Assembly (NCBI RefSeq): GCF_001469875.2
Contig: NZ_LOPW02000017.1
Coordinates: 1 to 64,000, forward strand
DNA from: Haloferax marisrubri
Lineage (GTDB): Archaea > Halobacteriota > Halobacteria > Halobacteriales > Haloferacaceae
DNA length: 64,000 nt
Reading direction: 5' to 3'
Numbering within the stretch: the stretch's first letter is position 1; each line of letters begins with the position of its first letter. The position numbers and the translations under genes are program-made. The notes below the pieces were generated by a model. That model was not told the DNA's origin and did not search any database. It saw only the letters and a list, made by a program, of their open reading frames with translations. Below, piece by piece: positions 35,022 through 42,004 of the stretch.

Positions 35022-36736
35022 CAGAACACCACCCCCGTCACGTCGGCGACGACGCGCTGGACGAGCGCGAGGAACACCGCCGTCTGGGGAACGACCCCGA
35101 GGACGATTGCACCGGCCGCGGCAATCGTAATCGGGGCCATCATGAACCACGTGCTCTCGGTGCCGAGTCGACGACGTTCCCACCCGCCGGCGGGCGCACC
35201 GCCGTGGTGGTGGTCGTGGTCGGACTCATCGCCGGTCGCGGCGGCGGAGTGGTCGGATTCGCCGTCGGCCACGGCGACGTGGTCGCTCGGGTACCGGTCG
35301 ACGGCGTACTGCTCACCCTCGGCGACCGGGTCTTTCGACCCGCCGTCGGTGACTGCTCGCACGCCGCCGATGGGGAACTCGATGAGCGGCTTCGCGTCCG
35401 AGTCCTCCGGCGTCTGGAAGAACGCCTGGTAGATGACCGGCCAGAAGTAGCCGATGTTCAACAGGCCGGACGCCAAGAGCACGAACACGAAGACCGTCTG
35501 TCCCGCCTCGATGCTCCCGATGAGGAGGTACCACTTGCTGACGAACCCGGCGACCAGCGGCAGGCCGGCCATCCCGAGGCTCGCGACGGTGAACGCGATC
35601 ATCGTCAGCGGCATCCGTCGGCCGATTCCAGCCATGTCGCTGATGTCGTCGGTGTGCGTCTCGACGTGAATCACGCCCGCACAGAAGAACAGTGTGAGCT
35701 TCATGAACGCGTGGGCGGGGATGTGGAGTAGCCCACCGACGAGCGCTGCGGGGGAGAGCAAGGCCAACCCGAGAACGATGTACGAGAGTTGGCTGACCGT
35801 CGAGTACGCCAACCGCCGTTTGAGGTTGTCCTGTCGGAGAGCGATGATACTCGCGACGACGATGGTGAACGCGGCGACCGCGGCCAGCGGAAGGCCGACT
35901 CCGAGCGAGCCGACGGCGTCGGGACCGTACACGTCGAGAATGACGCGTGCGATACCGAACACACCGCTTTTGACGACCGCGACGGCGTGGAGCAACCCGG
36001 AGACCGGCGTCGGGGCGACCATCGCGTCGGGAAGCCACGAGTGGACCGGCATGAGCGCGGCCTTCACGCCGAATCCCGTGACGAGCAGCGCGAACGCGGC
36101 CCGCGCGACGACGGGGTCGGCGTTCGCGAGCGCGGCGATGCCGCCGGCGGAGAACTCGACGGTCCCGGTCGTCCAGAACACGAGCGCCGTCCCGGCGAGG
36201 GCGGCGACCCCGCCACCGAAGGTGTACGCGAGGTATTTCCGACCGGCCTTTCGGGCCTCGTCGGTCTCGTCGTGCGTGACGAGCGGGTACGTCGCCACCG
36301 TCAACAGCTCGTAGAAGACGTACAGGACGATGAGGTTCGAGGCGAACGCGACGCCGAGGGCGGCGCTGACGCTCCCCGCGAACGCCGCGAAGTACCGCGT
36401 CTGGGCGTGTTCGTCCAGCCCGCGCATGTAGCCGATACTGTAGAAGCTCGTGATGAGCCACAGGAGGCTCGCGAGCAGGGCGAATATCATCCCGAGCGGG
36501 TCGGCCCGGAGGACGAACCGAACCCCGGGGACGAACGTCCCGAGGTCGGTGACGTACGTCGTCCCGTTGAGAACCCCCGGAACCATGCTCGCGACGATAC
36601 CCAGCGCGGAGACCGCAGAGAGAACGGTGAAGCCCTCTCTGACGTTGGGGCTGCGTCTCGATGCGACGATAGTGACGATACCGACCGCCGCGGCTAGCAC
36701 CGCCGCGAGCGGCCTCAGTGATAGGACGTCTGTCAT
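35021..36736 (-). CDS. Mrp-type antiporter subunit, NuoL/M/N family (second copy)
   Basis: 571 residues, NuoL/M/N-like. Conserved features are EMLTVATYPLVTHDETDE-like TM5 (FYELLTVATYPLVTHDE), KAALMPVHSWLPDAMVAPTPVSGLLHAVAVVKSGVFG, LKRRLAYSTVSQLSYIVLGLAL and LHIPAHAFMKLTLFFCAGVIHVET, the complete proton-channel Lys/Glu/His set. A cytoplasmic His/Asp-rich insertion (DESDHDHHHGGAPAGG) lies near residue 515 and is unusual for the family. A Shine-Dalgarno GGAGGTG stands before the ATG, and the upstream gene's stop abuts it (TAA-ATG). Confidence 0.9.
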   Translation of the reverse strand: MTDVLSLRPLAAVLAAAVGIVTIVASRRSPNVREGFTVLSAVSALGIVASMVPGVLNGTTYVTDLGTFVPGVRFVLRADPLGMIFALLASLLWLITSFYSIGYMRGLDEHAQTRYFAAFAGSVSAALGVAFASNLIVLYVFYELLTVATYPLVTHDETDEARKAGRKYLAYTFGGGVAALAGTALVFWTTGTVEFSAGGIAALANADPVVARAAFALLVTGFGVKAALMPVHSWLPDAMVAPTPVSGLLHAVAVVKSGVFGIARVILDVYGPDAVGSLGVGLPLAAVAAFTIVVASIIALRQDNLKRRLAYSTVSQLSYIVLGLALLSPAALVGGLLHIPAHAFMKLTLFFCAGVIHVETHTDDISDMAGIGRRMPLTMIAFTVASLGMAGLPLVAGFVSKWYLLIGSIEAGQTVFVFVLLASGLLNIGYFWPVIYQAFFQTPEDSDAKPLIEFPIGGVRAVTDGGSKDPVAEGEQYAVDRYPSDHVAVADGESDHSAAATGDESDHDHHHGGAPAGGWERRRLGTESTWFMMAPITIAAAGAIVLGVVPQTAVFLALVQRVVADVTGVVF

Positions 36737-38215
36737 TTAAAAGTACACCTCCAGTACCGGTTGGACGACGGCGATGAGGTCGGAGCCGAGAACGCCGAGA
36801 ACCACCGCGGCGACCGCCGAGACGACGACGACCGCGCGCATGCCGAACGACACTTCCACGGTGTCGTTTCCGCCGTCGGTCGAGACGGCGTCCGCCTCGG
36901 GTTCGGGCGCGGTGAAGTACATTCGCTCGATAACCCGGCCGAAGTACGCGAGCGTGAGCAGTGTGCTCACCACGACGACGGCCGCGACCGGCCACGCGCC
37001 GGCTTCGACCGCACCGACGACGATGTTCCACTTCCCGACGAATCCGACGGCCGGCGGGATGCCGACCATCGAGAAGGCGAGCACGGCGAACGCCGCGCTC
37101 GATACCGGTGCCTTCGCGGCGAGCCCCGCGAAGTCCTCGACCGTCCGCACGCCGAGACCGGTGGCGAATACGCCGACGGTGAGGAACAGCCCGCCTTTCA
37201 TCACCGCGTGGCCGACGAGGTGGACGACCGCTCCGACGAGCGCCGTCTCGTTCGCGAGGCCGATTGCGGCGACGACGAGACCGAACTGCGAGACCGAGGA
37301 GTACGCGAGCATCCGTTTGAGGTCGGACTGCATGACCGCGAGGACCGCCCCGACGACGATACTCACCGACGCGAGCGCCACGAGGGCGTCGCCGGCGAGC
37401 GGGACCGCGTCGAGGAACTCGGTCGTGTACACCGCGTAGATGATGCGGACGAGTGCGTACGCGGCCGCCGTCGAGACGAGCGCGGAGATGTACGCGCTGA
37501 CGGTGTCGGGCGACTCGGCGTAGGCACCGGGCTGCCACGTGTGCAGCGGGAAGACGGCGACCTTGACCAGGAGGCCCGTCACGATGAGCCCGAAGCTCGT
37601 CAGTATCGCCGGCGAGGTGTAGCCGACCGACGCGACCGCTCCGGTAAGGTCCGCCATGTTGAGCGTCCCCGTCATGATGTAGAGGTACCCGACGCCGAGC
37701 AGGTAGAGGGACGCGCCGATGGTCCCGACGAACAGGTACTTGAGGCTCGCCAGCGCCGCCCTCGGCGACCGACCGCTGGCGACGAGGGCGTAGGTCGCGA
37801 GCCCCGTAATCTCCAGGAAGACGTACAGGTTGAACACGTCCGCAGTCGCGAAGACGCCGGAGATACCGGCCGTGAGCAGCGCGAGTTCGCTGTAGAACGC
37901 GTTCGAGTGCGGCCCCGCGCGGCGGGCGTAGGCGAGCACGCCGAGCGTCGAAAGCGACACGAGCACGAGCAGCGGCGCGGAGACGCCGTCGGCGACGAGT
38001 TCGATACCGAACGGCGGTTCGAACCCACCGACGGCGTACGAGATGGAGCCGCCCTCGAGAACGCGAGCCGCGACGGTCGCGGAGAGTCCGAGGTGGACGA
38101 GGCCCATCGCGGCCGCGACGAACCAACCGATTCGCTCGAACCGCCCCCCGAGAGCGACGGGGAACAGCGACGCGGCGATGGGGACGACCACGAGGAGGAC
38201 GAGCGCGTCAGTCAT
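36737..38215 (-). CDS. mnhD: Mrp antiporter subunit D (MnhD)
   Basis: 492 residues, closest in length to MrpD. Conserved ion-translocation motifs are LFLEITGLATYALVASG-like (VFLEITGLATYALVA, Glu of TM5), VKVAVFPLHTWQPGAYAESPDTVSAYISALVSTAAAYALVR, LKRMLAYSSVSQFGLVV and HLVGHAVMKGGLFLTVGVFATGLG. It starts with MTDALVLLVVVPIAASLFPV and is preceded by AGGAGGTG (Shine-Dalgarno). It overlaps mnhC by eight bases. It is the first of three NuoL/M/N-type subunits in the operon, where canonical Mrp has two (A and D). Confidence 0.92.
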   Translation of the reverse strand: MTDALVLLVVVPIAASLFPVALGGRFERIGWFVAAAMGLVHLGLSATVAARVLEGGSISYAVGGFEPPFGIELVADGVSAPLLVLVSLSTLGVLAYARRAGPHSNAFYSELALLTAGISGVFATADVFNLYVFLEITGLATYALVASGRSPRAALASLKYLFVGTIGASLYLLGVGYLYIMTGTLNMADLTGAVASVGYTSPAILTSFGLIVTGLLVKVAVFPLHTWQPGAYAESPDTVSAYISALVSTAAAYALVRIIYAVYTTEFLDAVPLAGDALVALASVSIVVGAVLAVMQSDLKRMLAYSSVSQFGLVVAAIGLANETALVGAVVHLVGHAVMKGGLFLTVGVFATGLGVRTVEDFAGLAAKAPVSSAAFAVLAFSMVGIPPAVGFVGKWNIVVGAVEAGAWPVAAVVVVSTLLTLAYFGRVIERMYFTAPEPEADAVSTDGGNDTVEVSFGMRAVVVVSAVAAVVLGVLGSDLIAVVQPVLEVYF

Positions 38216-38567
38216 CGACCTGCACCTCCTTGATGACGTCTTCGTCCAGCGAACCGTAGCCGTCGTAGATGCGGATGACGAGCGCGAGCGCGACTGCCGT
38301 CAGGCTCACCCCGACGACAATAGCCGTCAGGATAAGCACGTGCGGAAGCGGGCTCACGAACGTCTCCTCGCCGTGACCGACCACGGGCGGAGCCCCGCCG
38401 TCGACGTACCCGGTGGTCACGAAAAACAGGAATATTCCGACCTGGAAGATGTTCATACCGATAATCTTCTTGACGAGGTTCGGACTGCCCATGACGACGT
38501 AGAGTCCGATGCCGAACAGCAGGATGCTCGCGACGTAGTTGTAGTGCGTCGTGAGGAGGTCCATCAT
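38208..38567 (-). CDS. mnhC: Mrp antiporter subunit C (NuoK-like)
   Basis: 119 residues with three predicted membrane segments, homologous to NuoK. The membrane-embedded motif is SILLFGIGLYVVMGSPNLVKKIIGMNIFQVGIFLFFVTTGYV; the C-terminal helix is HVLILTAIVVGVSLTAVALALVIRIYDGYGSLDEDVI. A Shine-Dalgarno GGAGGTGA sits 6 bases before the first of two adjacent ATGs, which I used; the second ATG (38564) would give a one-base overlap with mnhB like the other operon junctions. Confidence 0.92.
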   Translation of the reverse strand: MMDLLTTHYNYVASILLFGIGLYVVMGSPNLVKKIIGMNIFQVGIFLFFVTTGYVDGGAPPVVGHGEETFVSPLPHVLILTAIVVGVSLTAVALALVIRIYDGYGSLDEDVIKEVQVDD

Positions 38568-39028
38568 GCGTCGTCACCTCCGGAGTCGTGGTTGAATCCA
38601 CCCGCGAGGTTCATGAACAGCGAGACGATAACGCCCGCGACGATTGCGCCGATACCGAGTTCGACGAGTTCGATACCGTACTTCACGCCGTGGCTGATTC
38701 CGTAGGCGGCGTACTCCAGGAACGCCCCGTCGAACGCGAGCGCGCCGATGCCGATACCGACGAACGTCGTCGCGCCGACGCCGACGAGGAGCCGGATGAC
38801 GCTGTCGTCGAGCCACTCGCGCGTCGGCTCGATACCGAACGCGAACGCGAGCATGATGATGCTCGACGCGACAATCGCGCCGCCCTGGAACCCGCCACCG
38901 GCGGACTCTGCGCCGTGGAACATGACGAACAGCCCGAAGGTGAACACGAACGGGCTCACGACGCGAACCGTCGTCATGATAATCGTACTCTCGACGTACG
39001 CGCTGAGAGAGCCGTCGGCGGCGCTCAT
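38564..39028 (-). CDS. mnhB: Mrp antiporter subunit B (MnhB domain)
   Basis: 154 residues, four predicted membrane segments. The MnhB signature is visible: TTVRVVSPFVFTFGLFVMFHGAESAGGGFQGGAIVASSIIMLAFAFG, where the GGGFQGG turn is diagnostic. The C-terminal helices end GAIVAGVIVSLFMNLAGGF followed by an acidic tail. The ATG overlaps the upstream stop (ATGA) and is preceded by AAGGAGGTG, one of the strongest Shine-Dalgarno sequences in the window. Confidence 0.92.
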   Translation of the reverse strand: MSAADGSLSAYVESTIIMTTVRVVSPFVFTFGLFVMFHGAESAGGGFQGGAIVASSIIMLAFAFGIEPTREWLDDSVIRLLVGVGATTFVGIGIGALAFDGAFLEYAAYGISHGVKYGIELVELGIGAIVAGVIVSLFMNLAGGFNHDSGGDDA

Positions 39029-39561
39029 ACGTACACCTCCTTGCGGAGGACGACGAGAACTGCGAGCCCCGCCGCGAGAACGACCGCGGCCTCTCCGAGC
39101 GTGTCGAACCCACGGTAGGCGGCCAGAATCGCCGTCACGACGTTTTCGACATCGGTCTGCGGATAGGCGTTTTCGAGGTAGTACCGGGTGATCTCCGAGC
39201 TCGCGACCGGCGAGTTCGGGTCGCCGATGGTGGGGAGCGACCGAACCGTCGTGAGCAACACGCCCACGAGACCGGTCGCGATTATCGCGGGGCCCCACGC
39301 GACGCGCTCGAAGAGACGGTCCCCTCCCGGACGAACCGTCCGGACGATTGCCAAGAGGAACAGCACCGTCGTGACACCCGCCCCGACGGCCGCTTCCGTG
39401 AGCGCGACGTCGGGCGCTCTGAGGAGGATGTAGACGATTGCGACGCCGAAACTGAACCCGGCGAACGCGATAATCGCGCTGAGGATGTCTCGGAGGAAGG
39501 CCACGGCGAGCGCGGCGAAGACGACGAACGTCAGCAACACCCCGTAGAGGAGTAGCTGCAC
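39025..39561 (-). CDS. Mrp antiporter subunit: MrpA C-terminal (MbhD/MbhE)-like
   Basis: 178 residues. The N-terminal half (LLLYGVLLTFVVFAALAVAFLRDILSAIIAFAGFSFGVAIVYILLRAPDVALTEAAVGAGVTTVLF) matches the MbhD (DUF4040) segment that ends bacterial MrpA; the second half resembles MbhE (VENVVTAILAAYRGFDTLGEAAVVLAAGLAVLVVL). So MrpA is split: its NuoL-like part and this C-terminal part are separate genes, as in archaeal Mbh/Mrp clusters. The start is GTG two bases after the upstream stop. Confidence 0.88.
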   Translation of the reverse strand: MQLLLYGVLLTFVVFAALAVAFLRDILSAIIAFAGFSFGVAIVYILLRAPDVALTEAAVGAGVTTVLFLLAIVRTVRPGGDRLFERVAWGPAIIATGLVGVLLTTVRSLPTIGDPNSPVASSEITRYYLENAYPQTDVENVVTAILAAYRGFDTLGEAAVVLAAGLAVLVVLRKEVYV

Positions 39562-39563
39562 GT

Positions 39564-39881
39564 TTAGTCGCCCTCCTCATCGCTCGCGGTCCACGGTTCG
39601 ATACCTTGGTCGTGGGCCGCCCGTGCGATGGCGTGAGCGGCCGTCGGGTTGGTGATGAGCATGAACAACAGAAGCAAGACCGTCTTGACGGCGGAGACCT
39701 CCGCGCCGAACAGGAGCGCGATGCCGCCGAGGGAGAGTACCGTTCCGAGCGTATCGCTCTTCGAAGTCGCGTGGGCGCGGGTGTAGAGGTCGGGCAGTCG
39801 GATGATTCCGACGACCGCGACGAAACTGAAGAAGACGCCCGCGAGGACGAGCCCCACGATGAGATATTCGAGCGGCGTCAT
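39564..39881 (-). CDS. mnhG: Mrp antiporter subunit G (PhaG-like)
   Basis: 105 residues, three membrane segments. Typical MnhG sequence: FFSFVAVVGIIRLPDLYTRAHATSKSDTLGTVLSLGGIALLFG and LLLLFMLITNPTAAHAIARAAHDQGIEPW. The ATG at 39881 (MTPLEYL) is chosen: it starts one base after the mnhF stop, whereas the longer GTG version overlaps mnhF by 11 bases. A GGGGGTG sequence lies upstream as a likely ribosome site. Confidence 0.92.
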   Translation of the reverse strand: MTPLEYLIVGLVLAGVFFSFVAVVGIIRLPDLYTRAHATSKSDTLGTVLSLGGIALLFGAEVSAVKTVLLLLFMLITNPTAAHAIARAAHDQGIEPWTASDEEGD

Positions 39882-39882
39882 C

Positions 39883-40173
39883 TCAGAGGACACCCCCGCG
39901 CTCGACGATGAACTTGGAGATGGCGATGCTGGCGAGGAAGTTCAAGAGCGCGTACACGAGCGCGACGTCCAGGAACCCGGAGAGACCGAACGCCGCGGCG
40001 ACGAGTGCCAACACGACCACCGTGTTCGTCCCGATGGCGTTGATCGCGATGACGCGGTCTTCCATCGTCGGTCCGCGGACGACGCGGTACAGGAGGACGA
40101 CCGCGAACGTGATGAACGCGCCCGCGGCACCGAGTAACACCGTCTCGAACGTCGAGAGCTGTCCGAGCACCAT
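39883..40173 (-). CDS. mnhF: Mrp antiporter subunit F (PhaF-like)
   Basis: 96 residues, three membrane segments. The characteristic MnhF core is LLYRVVRGPTMEDRVIAINAIGTNTVVVLALVAAAFG, with the conserved RGPTxxDRVxAxxxI pattern. The ATG at 40173 (MVLGQLSTFE) gives a one-base TGATG overlap with mnhE, matching other junctions of the operon; an adjacent upstream GTG is possible. Confidence 0.92.
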   Translation of the reverse strand: MVLGQLSTFETVLLGAAGAFITFAVVLLYRVVRGPTMEDRVIAINAIGTNTVVVLALVAAAFGLSGFLDVALVYALLNFLASIAISKFIVERGGVL

Positions 40174-41267
40174 CACTCATCACCGTCCGTTTGGTCGTCG
40201 TCGGTCCACGAGGCTATCGTCCCGCGCTCGGCGGGCGTCGGAATGCGCGCCGCCGAGCGTCCGTAGAAGACGAACCGAACGGCGCGTTCGAGTGAGCCGC
40301 CCGCGAGTCCGTCTCGGGCGGAGCCGGTGAGCGAGTGGATAATAAGGCTGTCCCGGTCCATATCGACGGTCAGCGTCCCCGGCGTGAGCGTGATGCTGTT
40401 CGCGAGGGTCGTCACCGAGAGGTCGCCCCAAATCGCCGCGCGGTACCGCTGCATCTCCGGGTCGATGGGGAGGTCCGGGTGGAGGATGATGTAGGCCACG
40501 GAGAAGTTGGCCTTCACGATTTCCCACAACAGGTAGGGAACGTAGAGGAGAAAGCGGGCAATCCGGGCGGCGGTTCCGGTCACGGACGGCGTGTTCACGA
40601 ACGAGATGCGTGCGAAAACCGCCGTCACAACGCCGGCGGAGACCGCGCCGGTGACGAGGTTGAACGTGTCGAAGACGCCCGCGAGGAGGAGGTAGAATCC
40701 GAACGAGACGCCGAACATCGCGAGGGCCTTCGAGACGTTCGCTCGGCTGGGAAGCCGGCCGCGCTCGACGACGCGGTCGACCGGCGCTTCCTCGACCACT
40801 AACCCCGACCGCGCGAGTTCGAACTCGAGCGGCTGGAGCATCGGAGCGCTCCCGCCGGGTTGGTACTCCGGGTCGAGGACGATGCGGTCGAGGCCGCGGT
40901 CACGAGCGTACTCGAGGAGTACTTCGGCGAAATCGTTCGGTGAAAAGAGGTATCGGTCCTCACCGACGACGGCGGTCTCGATAGAGACCGAGACGTCCTC
41001 GGCGGCGAGGTCACCGTCGTCGTCGTAGTCGAGGTCGTCGTTCGCCCAGACGCGCGCCCGTTCGAGGGTGTCGGCGACGGCGTCGGCCGCCGAACGCTCG
41101 CTCTCGTCGACCAGTTGCCACCGGACGGGGTACACGAAGTGAACGGTCGATTCTTCGCCGGTCTCCGCGGCGATGCGCCGCGCCTCGCGGACCGCGTATG
41201 CGACGGTGTTCCGGAACGTGGACGACTCTCCGACCGGAACGAGAATTCGGGAACTCGTATCGGGCAT
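40173..41267 (-). CDS. mnhE: Mrp antiporter subunit E fused to an N-terminal Usp-like domain
   Basis: 364 residues, more than twice the length of a normal MrpE (about 160). Residues 1-165 form a Usp-like alpha/beta domain (SSRILVPVGESSTFRNTVAYAVREARRIA, DRYLFSPNDFAEVLLEYARDRGLDRIVLDPEY). The C-terminal half (about 180-345) is MnhE with LLAGVFDTFNLVTGAVSAGVVTAVF, LLYVPYLLWEIVKANFSVAYIILHPDLPIDPEM, then LANSITLTPGTLTVDMD and IHSLTG. It is the first gene of the operon; GGAGGTG precedes the ATG. The Usp half lacks the Gly-rich ATP-binding loop, so it may sense something else or only bind partners. Confidence 0.9.
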   Translation of the reverse strand: MPDTSSRILVPVGESSTFRNTVAYAVREARRIAAETGEESTVHFVYPVRWQLVDESERSAADAVADTLERARVWANDDLDYDDDGDLAAEDVSVSIETAVVGEDRYLFSPNDFAEVLLEYARDRGLDRIVLDPEYQPGGSAPMLQPLEFELARSGLVVEEAPVDRVVERGRLPSRANVSKALAMFGVSFGFYLLLAGVFDTFNLVTGAVSAGVVTAVFARISFVNTPSVTGTAARIARFLLYVPYLLWEIVKANFSVAYIILHPDLPIDPEMQRYRAAIWGDLSVTTLANSITLTPGTLTVDMDRDSLIIHSLTGSARDGLAGGSLERAVRFVFYGRSAARIPTPAERGTIASWTDDDQTDGDE

Positions 41268-41435
41268 CAGCCACCTCCGAAGTCGGACCGGACGATTCGT
41301 CGGGACGTTCGATACTGGCTCATTGGTACTACGTGTCTGTAGCGAAAGCCAAGCAAAACCCTTTCCGCTATCCGACGGTCAGACGCGGGTCGCGGTGTCC
41401 AATCGAGACCGTCGAAACGGCGTCGGCATCCGGGG

Positions 41436-41915
41436 TTACGCCTCGTTCGTCGAGTCTCCGGCGAACGGGCTGTAGGGGCAGGTGTACTCGTTGCGGATTA
41501 TCTCTTCTTCCGCAATCTCGAAGCCCATATCGCTGAGTTCGCGCCCGATGCGACTCAGGTCGTCGCTGTTCCGACCGAGCGCGACGATGTGGACGTTCTT
41601 CTCGCCGGACATAATCTCCCGAACCGAGATGACTCCCTCGACCGAGAGGGCGTTCTTCGCGAGCTCTTCTCGCTTCGAAATCGGCGCCGTACAGAAGATG
41701 ATGGTGTGGAGCTGGTAGCCGAGCGCCTCGTAGTCGATGTCGAGGTGACTCCCCCGGATAATCCCGCTCGATTCGAGCTTCGAAATCCGGTTTCGAACCG
41801 TACTCGAAGAGACGTTACGTGCCGACGCGATATCGTTTCCCGACGTGTGTCGCGCGTCTTTCTGCAGCGCATAAAGGATGTATCTATCGAGCTCGTCGAT
41901 GGATGTCGACGCCAT
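41436..41915 (-). CDS. Lrp/AsnC-family transcriptional regulator
   Basis: 159 residues. Winged HTH at the N-terminus (LDRYILYALQKDARHTSGNDIASARNVSSSTVRNRISKLESSGIIRGSHLDIDYEALGY) and a RAM ligand-binding domain (HTIIFCTAPISKREELAKNALSVEGVISVREIMSGEKNVHIVALGRNSDDLSRIGRELSDMG), with an acidic C-terminal tail. A TATA box (CATATTTTC, minus strand, about 41940) is 27 bases upstream, so the mRNA is leaderless. It lies between the APC-Usp transporter gene and the Mrp operon, all in one direction, so it may control one or both; that is inference. Confidence 0.93.
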   Translation of the reverse strand: MASTSIDELDRYILYALQKDARHTSGNDIASARNVSSSTVRNRISKLESSGIIRGSHLDIDYEALGYQLHTIIFCTAPISKREELAKNALSVEGVISVREIMSGEKNVHIVALGRNSDDLSRIGRELSDMGFEIAEEEIIRNEYTCPYSPFAGDSTNEA

Positions 41916-42004
41916 GAGCCGACCAATGGGGCTCCCGAAAATATGTGTTTTGGTCGCGTGAACCGCCGATGAACGCACGGAGAGCGGTGAGCCGCCCGCC
42001 GAGG

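Noticed and set aside
35313..38126. 937-codon minus frame across two Mrp genes
   Set aside because: Arg-rich out-of-frame shadow of the large membrane subunits.
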